The notes under the pieces are model-generated. The model was not told where the DNA came from. It did no database searches and saw nothing but the letters and a program-made list of their open reading frames with translations. DNA of 46,866 nt from an uncultured Bariatricus sp. (GTDB taxonomy: Bacteria; Bacillota; Clostridia; Lachnospirales; Lachnospiraceae). Positions 8,531 to 16,655 of the stretch are shown one piece after another. Position 1 is the stretch's first letter. Every line of letters begins with the position of its first letter. A program made the translations under genes and the position numbers. The DNA lies in NCBI GenBank assembly GCA_934320645.1, contig CAKRFP010000021.1:1-46866 (forward strand), written 5' to 3'.

Positions 8531-9631
8531 CTAATTTTTCCCTTTTTTTGTTTTCGCATAGGACGTCGTTCCACGCACGATCAGACGGGGTTCATACTCT
8601 ACATGATAGGTGCTGATCGGCTGTATCTCTGAATACTGGCTGTTCTGTGAAAGAATCTTTTTCATAATGATATCACAGGCATCCCGTCCTTTGAAAATGA
8701 CAAAATGCTCGATCGTTGTCAGCGACACCTTATGCATCTTCGCAAACAGTGTATTATCACATCCCATTACGGAAATATCTGCCGGAACTTTATATTTTTC
8801 TTCGTGAAGTGCATCCAGGATTCCAAATGCGATCATATCATTTAATCCGACGATCGCAGTAATATCATTATGCTCTCTCAAAAGCTCTTTCGTCAGATCA
8901 TATCCAATCTTATACTCCGAATCGATATTCGGGATGCTCATATCAATGGATTCATTTGCCGCTTTGATGATCACATTCCCCTTTAACCCAACGGCATCAA
9001 ATTCTTTCAGAAATCCTTCCACCCTTTTGGAACGCTGCTTCTGTCTGGTTGTAAGTGGTGGTGCAATATATGCCACTTTCCGATGCCCCAGTTCCAGAAG
9101 ATGCTTTGCCATCATCCTTCCGAGTTTGGAATTATCCAATTCCACAGCATCCACATTCAGATGTTCATTCTGGTTATTGATAATTACGATCGGAATTTTT
9201 TCTGCCAGCTCTTCTATCGTATCCATAAAACAATGGCTTGGATTGCAGGTATAGATAATACCAAGCGGTTTCAGCTCATGCATCATCCTGAGATACCGCT
9301 CCTCCATCTTCAGATCCCTCTGGGTATTGCACACAAACAGTCCATATCCCTGCTCCTTTGCACGGGATTCAATCCCCTGAAGCAGCATAACATAATAAGG
9401 GTTCGTGAGATTGGAACAAAATACGACGATCAGTTTTTCTTTTCTGCTTTCTCTGCGTGTCTTTCTTTTCGGTACTTCATATCCCATCTCTTCTGCGATC
9501 TGTTCCACTTTACGGATCGTTTCTTTTGAAAATGATACATTATATTTTTTATTCAGGATCATGGATACCGTTGCCTGCGACACACCTGCCGCATATGCGA
9601 TATCCGAAGAGGTTACTTTCTTCTTTCTCAT
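8531..9631 (-). CDS. LacI-family transcriptional regulator
   Basis: A 366-residue repressor-type protein. The N-terminal helix-turn-helix reads VTSSDIAYAAGVSQATVSMIL with NKKYNVSFSKETIRKV after it. A hinge and a periplasmic-binding-protein-like effector domain follow (VFCSNLTNPYYVMLLQGIE; later DITAIVGLNDMIAFGILDAL and DISVMGCDN). The ligand is probably a sugar or sugar phosphate but cannot be read off. I prefer the ATG at 9631, which places the HTH at the very N-terminus as usual; a TTG at 9676 would add 15 residues. It follows recR closely and precedes the pentose phosphate operon, which it may control. Confidence 0.85.
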   Translation of the reverse strand: MRKKKVTSSDIAYAAGVSQATVSMILNKKYNVSFSKETIRKVEQIAEEMGYEVPKRKTRRESRKEKLIVVFCSNLTNPYYVMLLQGIESRAKEQGYGLFVCNTQRDLKMEERYLRMMHELKPLGIIYTCNPSHCFMDTIEELAEKIPIVIINNQNEHLNVDAVELDNSKLGRMMAKHLLELGHRKVAYIAPPLTTRQKQRSKRVEGFLKEFDAVGLKGNVIIKAANESIDMSIPNIDSEYKIGYDLTKELLREHNDITAIVGLNDMIAFGILDALHEEKYKVPADISVMGCDNTLFAKMHKVSLTTIEHFVIFKGRDACDIIMKKILSQNSQYSEIQPISTYHVEYEPRLIVRGTTSYAKTKKGKN

Positions 9632-9688
9632 ATCTTTACTTCTTTCAAATGCATACGTTTCCGGCACTCCTCGCAATCCTTAAGTTAC

Positions 9689-10285
9689 CTAAAGTGCTGT
9701 ACGTCCTTCCAGTGCACGCAGAAGCGTCACTTCATCAATATATTCCAGATCGCCGCCAACCGGCACACCACTTGCGATCCGGCTGACTTTGATTCCTGTC
9801 GGTTTGATCAGTTTGCTGATGTACATTGCCGTGGTCTCCCCTTCCAGACTGGAATTGGTTGCAATGATCACTTCGTCTACATCCCCCTGCAAACGCTCCA
9901 TCAGTTCTTTTAACCGGATATCTCCAGGTCCGATCCCTAGCATCGGAGAAATTGCGCCGTGAAGTACATGGTACACACCGTTATATTTTCCGGTCTTTTC
10001 ATAAGCTGCAAGATCGCGGGAATTTTCCACAACCATGATCGTCTTATGATCCCGCTCCTCGCTGGCACAGATCGGGCATAATTCTTTATCAGTAAGCGTG
10101 CAGCATTCCTTGCAGTATCTTACATTATTTCTTGCATCTACCAGTGTCGCTGCAAGCTGTTCTACCTGTTCCTTCGGCATATTGATGATATGAAAAGCCA
10201 GCCTTCCGGCTGACTTTGCTCCGATACCAGGCAGTCTTGATAATTCTTCGATCAATTTACTGATCTGACTGCTGTAATAATCCAT
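9689..10285 (-). CDS. recR: Recombination mediator protein RecR
   Basis: A 198-residue protein of normal RecR length. It has the helix-hairpin-helix region LSRLPGIGAKSAGRLAFH, a C4 zinc finger (CKECCTLTDKELCPIC plus the preceding Cys), a Toprim domain (TIMVVENSRDLAAYEKTG to VIIATNSSLEGETTAMYI) and the C-terminal Walker-B-like SRIASGVPVGGDLEYID. It acts with RecO/RecF to load RecA at single-stranded gaps. It follows ybaB by 16 bases in the classic dnaX-ybaB-recR order. Confidence 0.97.
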   Translation of the reverse strand: MDYYSSQISKLIEELSRLPGIGAKSAGRLAFHIINMPKEQVEQLAATLVDARNNVRYCKECCTLTDKELCPICASEERDHKTIMVVENSRDLAAYEKTGKYNGVYHVLHGAISPMLGIGPGDIRLKELMERLQGDVDEVIIATNSSLEGETTAMYISKLIKPTGIKVSRIASGVPVGGDLEYIDEVTLLRALEGRTAL

Positions 10286-10301
10286 CTTTTACACTCCCAT
10301 T

Positions 10302-10652
10302 CTAGAACATTCCCGGCATTCCGCCAAGTCCGCCAGTCAGCTTGCTCATAGCGGAAGTATTGGCCTCATCGACCTGACGAAGTGCTTCATTGACTGCTGC
10401 CATGATCAGGTCTTCCAGCATCTCTACATCATCCGGATCCACAACTTCTTCCTGAAGTTTTACTTTCTGGACTTCTTTCTTACCGCTTACGGTCACTTCT
10501 ACAGCTCCGCCGCCTGCAGTTGCTGTAAAACTTTTCTCTTCCATCTCTTTTGCCTGCTCTTCCATCTGCTTCTGCATCTTCTGAGCCTGCTTCATTAAAT
10601 TTGCCATATTTCCCGGCATTCCGCCTCCCGGAAATCCTCCTCTTTTTGCCAT
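10302..10652 (-). CDS. YbaB/EbfC nucleoid-associated protein
   Basis: A 116-residue protein. A Gly/Met-rich start (GGFPGGGMPGNMANLMKQAQ) leads to a long amphipathic helix (KMQKQMEEQAKEMEEK) and the YbaB core FTATAGGGAVEVTVSGKKEV. Family members are dimeric DNA-binding proteins of unclear cellular role. Placed between dnaX and recR as in most bacteria; AGGAGG precedes the ATG. Confidence 0.93.
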   Translation of the reverse strand: MAKRGGFPGGGMPGNMANLMKQAQKMQKQMEEQAKEMEEKSFTATAGGGAVEVTVSGKKEVQKVKLQEEVVDPDDVEMLEDLIMAAVNEALRQVDEANTSAMSKLTGGLGGMPGMF

Positions 10653-10670
10653 AACTATAAATCCTCCTAA

Positions 10671-12239
10671 TTATTCATCTTCAATCGTGATCTCCATATT
10701 GATCACCTTTTCTATATCCACAAAACTGTCTTCAAAATGGCGTCCGCTCTCCACCTGACGCACATCAATCTCCACAGTCTTGCCGATTTTTTTCTCAATC
10801 AGATCTTTTAATTCCTGCTTATGCTCTTCGCTTCCTACCACGCTGGCGCTGATCTCATCCGGCAGAACGATCAGAAGTCTGTCCTGATTGTCCACGCTGA
10901 GTCTTGCCTGCTTCAGATAACCTCTAAGCATTCCTGATGCTTCGTTTGCAATCTTCCTGAAATTTGATGCTACCTGCTTTACATCTTCCTTCAGTGCTTT
11001 CGGAAGCTGCGGTTTTGGCTGTGGCTTCGGTGCTTCACCATTTACATAAACAACCCTCTCCTGTGGCTGCGCAGCTGCAAAATTTCCTTCTTCTACCTGT
11101 TTTTCCAGTGCACGGATCCGATCCAGAAGACTGTCCTTCGTACTCTCCATCTGCGGTTTGCAAAGCTTGATCAGTGTTACTTCCAGAAGCACTCTTTTCT
11201 GTGTTGCGTATTTGAGCTGGTTGGTCAGCTCGGAAAACACACGGATATACCGGAGCAGCACCCCGGATTCGATCATCTGTGCTTCTTCTTTTAACTGCGC
11301 CAGATTCTCCGTTGATACATCCAGCACATCTTCCATGTTATCTGAAGTCTTTACTAAAAGCAGGTTCCGCAGATACCAGGTGAAATCTGCTGCGAGCTGT
11401 GTCAGTTCTCTTCCCTGCATCACAAGCTCTTCCACCGTAGCAAGGACCTTTCCCACATCCTGACTGATGATCTGTCTGAGAAGTCTGCTGAACACATCAG
11501 TATCCACAGCGCCAAGAACCTCAAGGACGTGATCATAGGTCAGCTTCTGCCCGAGGTAAAATGCAATGCACTGATCCAGAAGACTTAAAGCATCTCGCAT
11601 GGATCCGTCCGCCGCTTTCGCAATATAACGGATCGCTTTTTCTTCCACCTCAACCTGTTCTTTTTTCATCAGTTCATCCAGACGCGCCGCGATCGTATCG
11701 ATCGTAATTCGCTTGAAATCGTAGCGCTGGCATCTGGATAAAATCGTGATCGGAATCTTGTGTGCCTCTGTCGTTGCAAGGATAAAAATCACATATTCCG
11801 GTGGTTCTTCCAACGTCTTTAACAGGGCATTAAACGCACCTATAGAAAGCATATGCACTTCATCGATGATATACACCTTATATCGTCCCTCTGTCGGACG
11901 GTAGGATACCTCTTCCCTGATCTCACGGATATTGTCTACACCGTTATTGGAAGCCGCATCGATTTCAATGACGTTCATGGAAATACCGGCTGCAATATTT
12001 TTACACATGGCACATTCCCCGCAGGGACTTCCGTCTACCGGATGTTCACAGTTGACTGCTTTTGCAAAAATCTTCGCTACAGTAGTCTTTCCGGTTCCTC
12101 TTGTGCCACAGAACAAATATGCATGTCCAATTCTATCTGCCTTTATCTGATTCTTCAGTGTTGTGATAATATGATCTTGTCCTTTTACATCTTCAAATTC
12201 TGCAGGACGGAATTTACGATACAGGGCAGTATATGACAT
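10671..12239 (-). CDS. dnaX: DNA polymerase III subunit gamma/tau
   Basis: A 522-residue clamp-loader ATPase. MSYTALYRKFRPAEFEDVKGQ opens the AAA+ domain; Walker A is GTRGTGKT, the zinc module is CEHPVDGSPCGECAMC, Walker B/DEVH is VYIIDEVHMLS, and the arginine-finger SRC motif is ILSRCQRYDFKRI. The C-terminal tau part (from about residue 370) is short and less conserved. No slippery A-run for programmed frameshifting was noticed. It starts 14 bases after pfkA with a good ribosome site (AAAGGAG) and is followed by ybaB and recR. Confidence 0.97.
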   Translation of the reverse strand: MSYTALYRKFRPAEFEDVKGQDHIITTLKNQIKADRIGHAYLFCGTRGTGKTTVAKIFAKAVNCEHPVDGSPCGECAMCKNIAAGISMNVIEIDAASNNGVDNIREIREEVSYRPTEGRYKVYIIDEVHMLSIGAFNALLKTLEEPPEYVIFILATTEAHKIPITILSRCQRYDFKRITIDTIAARLDELMKKEQVEVEEKAIRYIAKAADGSMRDALSLLDQCIAFYLGQKLTYDHVLEVLGAVDTDVFSRLLRQIISQDVGKVLATVEELVMQGRELTQLAADFTWYLRNLLLVKTSDNMEDVLDVSTENLAQLKEEAQMIESGVLLRYIRVFSELTNQLKYATQKRVLLEVTLIKLCKPQMESTKDSLLDRIRALEKQVEEGNFAAAQPQERVVYVNGEAPKPQPKPQLPKALKEDVKQVASNFRKIANEASGMLRGYLKQARLSVDNQDRLLIVLPDEISASVVGSEEHKQELKDLIEKKIGKTVEIDVRQVESGRHFEDSFVDIEKVINMEITIEDE

Positions 12240-12253
12240 GTTAAATTACTCCT

Positions 12254-13330
12254 TTACTCATCACCAAAACTGATTCCGACAATCTTGGCTTCTTTGATGA
12301 TATCCGCCTTCGGGTCTACCATCTTCAACTTACCGGCAACTTCACCAAGCGGAACCTTGCGGATGCTGCCGTTTTTAATTCCTACCATATATCCGTAGTC
12401 CTCTTTTAAGATCAGATCCGCTGCTGCTGCTCCAAGTCTGGTTGCAAGCACACGGTCATACGGACACGGGCTTCCACCTCTCTGTGTATGTCCCGGCACA
12501 GTAATACGGACTTCCTGATCCATACGGTTCTGGATCTTCTCTGCCAGCTCATATGCTACAGACGGATAGTCCTTCTTTTCCTGTTTTTCTTTTAATTTTT
12601 TCTTCGGAAGGGCTGCATCTTCTTTTGTGATCGCACCTTCTGCAACCGCAATGATCGTAAAATGCTTTCCTGCTTCTGTACGGCTCTTGATCGCACGAAC
12701 TACATTGTCTACATCATAAGGTATCTCCGGAAGCAGGATGATATCTGCTCCGCCTGCGATTCCGGCATGGAGTGTCACCCATCCAACTTTATGTCCCATA
12801 ACTTCTACAATAAACACACGGCTGTGTGAGGTTGCTGTTGTATGGATTCTGTCGATTGCTTCGGTTGCGATATCTACTGCACTCTGGAAACCAAACGTCA
12901 TATCTGTTCCCCAGAGATCGTTGTCGATCGTCTTCGGAAGCGTAATCACATTCAGACCTTCTTCTCTCAACAGATTCGCAGTCTTATGTGTTCCATTACC
13001 TCCAAGGACTACCAGACAATTCAGATTCAGCTTATGGTAAGTATGTTTCATTGCTTCGACCTTATCTATCCCGTCTGGTCCTGGTACGCGCATCAGTTTA
13101 AATGGCTGTCTGGAAGTTCCGAGAATCGTTCCACCCATCGTAAGGATTCCCGAAAAATCTTTTGCTGTCAGCATCTCAAAATTTGAATAAATAAGTCCTT
13201 TATATCCATCCTGAAATCCATAAATTTCCACATCATTCCGTTTTGAACAAAGTCCTTTTACAACACCGCGCATTGCCGCGTTCAGTGCCTGACAATCTCC
13301 ACCACTGGTAAGCATTCCAATTCTAAACAT
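12254..13330 (-). CDS. pfkA: 6-phosphofructokinase, atypical active-site variant
   Basis: A 358-residue phosphofructokinase. The N-terminal phosphate loop reads GMLTSGGDCQALNAAMRG, the nucleotide-loop motif VVLGGNGTHK, the catalytic PKTIDNDLWGTDMTFGF, then VFIVEVMGHKVGW and PGHTQRGGSP. Compared with E. coli PfkA, Asp103 is Asn (GGNGT), Gly104 is kept, and residue 124 is Lys (PKTIDND) rather than Gly. Gly104 usually marks ATP users and Lys124 pyrophosphate users, so phosphoryl donor choice is not certain; ATP is more likely. I chose the ATG at 13330, which has AAAGGATGG before it, over a start at 13363. It heads the operon with dnaX, ybaB and recR. Confidence 0.9.
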   Translation of the reverse strand: MFRIGMLTSGGDCQALNAAMRGVVKGLCSKRNDVEIYGFQDGYKGLIYSNFEMLTAKDFSGILTMGGTILGTSRQPFKLMRVPGPDGIDKVEAMKHTYHKLNLNCLVVLGGNGTHKTANLLREEGLNVITLPKTIDNDLWGTDMTFGFQSAVDIATEAIDRIHTTATSHSRVFIVEVMGHKVGWVTLHAGIAGGADIILLPEIPYDVDNVVRAIKSRTEAGKHFTIIAVAEGAITKEDAALPKKKLKEKQEKKDYPSVAYELAEKIQNRMDQEVRITVPGHTQRGGSPCPYDRVLATRLGAAAADLILKEDYGYMVGIKNGSIRKVPLGEVAGKLKMVDPKADIIKEAKIVGISFGDE

Positions 13331-13398
13331 AATTGTCCATCCTTTCCCTGTTCGTCTTTCCAATATCAGTCTGTTATTTTCAGTTATAATCCCTTTGT

Positions 13399-13427
13399 AT
13401 TATAACCGATTCCAGAGTCCTATACAA
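13399..13427 (-). promoter_or_regulatory. Probable promoter of pfkA-dnaX operon
   Basis: Minus-strand -10 TATAAT (13404-13399) is perfect; 17 bases upstream is a weak -35 TTGTAT (13427-13422). It lies about 70 bases before the pfkA ATG. Confidence 0.5.
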
Positions 13428-13512
13428 GCAATAGTTCTGCTTCAAAACGGATACATACCACATCCAATTCTGTCATTTTGGACTGCATCTGGCGAAATAC
13501 GTCCTGCACAGA

Positions 13513-13541
13513 TTGACTTTTTGACCTGAAATGGATATATT
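13513..13541 (+). promoter_or_regulatory. Promoter of map
   Basis: Plus-strand -35 TTGACT (13513-13518), 17-base spacer, -10 TATATT (13536-13541). A second TTGACC at 13521 is badly spaced. The leader to the map ATG at 13637 is about 90 nt. Confidence 0.7.
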
Positions 13542-13636
13542 ATAGAAGTGAAACAGTTAGTGCAGGCATACATCTGGTTTTTGTGAGCACATCAGACTCT
13601 GCACGCAAAATTTATAAAAGAAAGTCAGGTATTCTC

Positions 13637-14500
13637 ATGGAAAGAAATGAATTGTGCTGGTGTGGCAGCGGAAAGAAATACAAAAAATGCCATCTTATGA
13701 TTGAAGAAAAGATCGCGTATCATGCAGATAAAGGAGAAATTGTTCCGACAAGAGATATGCTCAAGACCATTCCTCAGATTGAAGGAATCCAGAAAAGTGC
13801 AGATCTCAATACTGCCGTACTTGATCATGTAGCAGCCCATATCCATGCAGGCATGAGTACAGCCGAAATTGATAAATTAGTTTATGATTATACAACCGAA
13901 CACGGCGGAATTCCGGCACCGCTTAATTATCAGGGATTCCCGAAGAGTGTATGTACCTCGATCAACAACGAGATCTGCCATGGTATTCCGGATGAAAATA
14001 TCATCCTGGAAGAAGGCGATATCATCAATGTAGATGTATCTACCATTCTGGACGGATATTTCTCAGATGCATCCCGTATGTTCATGATCGGCAAGGTCAG
14101 TGAACGTGCTGAAAAACTTGTCCGTGTCACACAGGAATGTGTCGAGCTTGGTCTTGCACAGGCAAAACCATGGAACCATCTCGGAGATATCGCAGATGCG
14201 ATCAACACCCACGCAAAAGAAAATGGCTACTCTGTCGTAGAGGAAATCGGCGGACATGGTGTTGGTCTTGAATTCCACGAAGAGCCATGGGTAAGTTATG
14301 TTACACCAAAGGGAAGTGAAATGCTTCTGGTTCCGGGTATGATCTTTACCATCGAGCCAATGATCAATGAAGGCAGTCCGGAATTCTTCGTTGATGAAGA
14401 TAACGACTGGACTGTTTATACTGAAGATGACGGGCTTTCTGCTCAGGTAGAATACATGGTCCGCATCACAGATGATGGTGCTGTTGTTATGACAAAATAG
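13637..14500 (+). CDS. map: Methionine aminopeptidase type I with N-terminal SEC-C zinc motif
   Basis: A 287-residue enzyme that removes the initiator methionine. It opens with a SEC-C metal-binding motif (NELCWCGSGKKYKKCH) and then the pita-bread catalytic domain. Visible metal ligands are the Asp pair in NVDVSTILDGYFSDASR, His in GGHGVGLEFHEEP, Glu in FTIEPM and Glu in QVEYMVR; the substrate His is in NEICHGIP. The SEC-C extension is a known variant in Clostridia and may assist ribosome or zinc binding. I start at the ATG at 13637, directly before the SEC-C motif; an upstream start at 13583 would add 18 residues with no family match. Confidence 0.94.
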   Translation: MERNELCWCGSGKKYKKCHLMIEEKIAYHADKGEIVPTRDMLKTIPQIEGIQKSADLNTAVLDHVAAHIHAGMSTAEIDKLVYDYTTEHGGIPAPLNYQGFPKSVCTSINNEICHGIPDENIILEEGDIINVDVSTILDGYFSDASRMFMIGKVSERAEKLVRVTQECVELGLAQAKPWNHLGDIADAINTHAKENGYSVVEEIGGHGVGLEFHEEPWVSYVTPKGSEMLLVPGMIFTIEPMINEGSPEFFVDEDNDWTVYTEDDGLSAQVEYMVRITDDGAVVMTK

Positions 14501-14549
14501 CGTGCCCTTTAAGCATCTAAAACACTTGTCTTTTGAAAAATGCGTATAA

Positions 14550-14598
14550 AAAAGCTGACAATTTATACTAATTTTAATTAGTTAAAATGTCAGCTTTT
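14550..14598. terminator. Bidirectional terminator between map and fbp
   Basis: AAAAGCTGACA (14550-14560) pairs with TGTCAGCTTTT (14588-14598); a second inner pair ACTAATT/AATTAGT extends the hairpin. A-rich and T-rich flanks serve both convergent genes. Confidence 0.85.
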
Positions 14599-14617
14599 AT
14601 TTTATTCTTTTAAATCT

Positions 14618-16507
14618 CTACTCCAGATCTCCCTCGCGGTAAGCCCGAAGCAGCATTTTCAGCGCTTCAACATCTTCTTTTATCTTCTTTCCTGTATCCG
14701 TATCCCGTACCATCAGACGTTCTTTCTCAGTCTCAACCAGCTCCGATTTTGACTCGATATCTTTATTCTCCGTCAGTGCCGCAAATACACTCTGGAATGG
14801 CTGATGTGATTTGATCCGGATTCCGTGGGAATTGAAGATCAGTGTATAACCGGCAATACCGGTCGTCTTGTGATAACTCTTGCAGAATCCTCCATCGATC
14901 ACCATCAGTCTTCCGTTCGCACGAACCGGATGCTCCCCTTTGGAAGTCCGGACCGGGGTATGCCCATTGATAATATGTGATCGTTCAGAATAAAGGCCAA
15001 ACTCATGTAAAATCATATTGCAGACCTTTTCTTCTTCATAAAATCTGTAATATGGGTTCGACTCTTCATGCCAGGTTGCCTCATCCTTCACATAAGTCCG
15101 CTCAAAAGTCTTGATATTTCTGCCTGACAGCGGTGATTTTCTTCCGCACCACAGATACCACATAAAGTCTTTGTCTTTTTCCTTCGCATCTTTTGACCAT
15201 GCCCTTCTTGCAATGTGTTCTGCATAATCCAGATAATCTCTTCCGCAATAACGCTTCCTTCCAAATACAACGCCCTCAAAATTACCGCTTTCATCCAGTG
15301 GCACACAGCCATGATATAAGAGGTTATTGTTAAAGATACGGTACATACTTCCTTTTTTGTACAGAAAATCAATGTGCTGGCGCAGACGGATGCTGTTCAC
15401 AAATGCCATCTCAAGACCTTCGACTACCTGCTCTTCCTCTTCGGTGAGTTGGTATACATCCTCCAAATTTTCTGCCGCAAAATTGACTGTCGGGAAAGTC
15501 TCTTCTTTAATGTCATATTCCCTTCCGTCAATTTCCACCGTCTGACGTGCTACATCGACCTTGTGAAGCAGAAGCTTGTCCTCCATTTTGTAATCCGGAT
15601 TACGCAGGATCACCTGACCTTCCAATTTAAAAAGAAGTACAGAAATCTCTTTTAAAGCTGCCTTCATCGGATCAATTCCCGGATAAATCTTCTCTGCAAA
15701 TAAAGTCAAATTCCGAAGGCTGATGCCATAACTGTTCTCCAGGATCTTCATGTTATCATACTTCAGATTGTTCCGGATCACAGTAGCAATACACGCTCTG
15801 TTCCCTGCCGCAGCTCCCATCCAGAGAATATCATGATTTCCCCACTCAATATCGATCGAATGATACGTCATCAGCAGATCCATGATCCGATCTGCGCACG
15901 GTCCCCTGTCAAAAATATCGCCGACAATATGTAAGTGATCCACCGCAAGACGTTTGATCAGACCTGCCAGTACTTCGATAAACTCATCCGCATTCTGAAG
16001 CTCAAGAAGTGTATCCAAAATATTGCGGTGATAGATAAGCTGGTTGTCATCCTCATCCTTCTGCACATGGATCAGCTCGTCCAGGATATATGCATATTCC
16101 TTCGGCATCGCTTTCCTTACTTTAGAACGGGTGTATTTGGAAGAAAATAATCTTGCGATCTCAATCAGTTCTCCCAGGATCACACGATACCATTCTTCAT
16201 TGTTCTTCCCTTCTTTTTTGATCAGCGCAAGCTTCTCAACCGGATAATAGATCAGGGTACAGATTTCTTCTCTGTCCAGATCAGATAAGGTATCTCCAAA
16301 CAGCAGATCCACTTTTTCCCGGATCACGCCGGAACAATTATTTAATATATGACAGAATGCTTCATATTCTCCGTGCAGATCACTCATGAAATGCTCGGTT
16401 CCCTTCGGCAGACTTAAGATTGCCTTCAGGTTGATGATCTCCCGGCACACAGCCTGCTCTGTCGGGTACTTTTCTGCCAGAAGTTCTAAATATTTTTCAT
16501 CTTTCAT
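14618..16507 (-). CDS. fbp: Fructose-1,6-bisphosphatase, class III
   Basis: A 629-residue Firmicutes-type FBPase with a metallophosphoesterase fold. The first metal motif is HFMSDLHGEYEAF (near residue 40), then GDIFDRGPCADRIMDLL, WGNHDILWMGAAAGN, and the late INGHTPVR and VIDGGFCKSYH motifs. It dephosphorylates fructose 1,6-bisphosphate in gluconeogenesis, the reverse of the pfkA step encoded nearby. Length is slightly below the usual 640-670. GGAGGAAG precedes the ATG. Monocistronic. Confidence 0.95.
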   Translation of the reverse strand: MKDEKYLELLAEKYPTEQAVCREIINLKAILSLPKGTEHFMSDLHGEYEAFCHILNNCSGVIREKVDLLFGDTLSDLDREEICTLIYYPVEKLALIKKEGKNNEEWYRVILGELIEIARLFSSKYTRSKVRKAMPKEYAYILDELIHVQKDEDDNQLIYHRNILDTLLELQNADEFIEVLAGLIKRLAVDHLHIVGDIFDRGPCADRIMDLLMTYHSIDIEWGNHDILWMGAAAGNRACIATVIRNNLKYDNMKILENSYGISLRNLTLFAEKIYPGIDPMKAALKEISVLLFKLEGQVILRNPDYKMEDKLLLHKVDVARQTVEIDGREYDIKEETFPTVNFAAENLEDVYQLTEEEEQVVEGLEMAFVNSIRLRQHIDFLYKKGSMYRIFNNNLLYHGCVPLDESGNFEGVVFGRKRYCGRDYLDYAEHIARRAWSKDAKEKDKDFMWYLWCGRKSPLSGRNIKTFERTYVKDEATWHEESNPYYRFYEEEKVCNMILHEFGLYSERSHIINGHTPVRTSKGEHPVRANGRLMVIDGGFCKSYHKTTGIAGYTLIFNSHGIRIKSHQPFQSVFAALTENKDIESKSELVETEKERLMVRDTDTGKKIKEDVEALKMLLRAYREGDLE

Positions 16508-16593
16508 TTTCTTCCTCCATCCGGTTATTTTTCTTACTTTTCATTATACGCATCTGTCCTTATTTTACAATCATTCCCCCGAATTGTACTCAA

Positions 16594-16642
16594 AAAAAGT
16601 CAGTGTGTCCCCGTTTTTCCGATGCTTACACACTGACTTTTT
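16594..16642 (-). terminator. Terminator after the C39-like surface protein gene
   Basis: A 15-pair perfect stem (AAAAAGTCAGTGTGT at 16594-16608 with ACACACTGACTTTTT at 16628-16642) lies just after the stop at 16656. The T-tract is on the transcribed minus strand, and the mirrored flank could also insulate fbp. Confidence 0.9.
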
Positions 16643-16655
16643 CTCTGTCCGATAT

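Noticed and set aside
10671..12239. Programmed frameshift in dnaX
   Set aside because: No A-rich slippery heptamer with a downstream stem was seen in the likely region; a single product is assumed.
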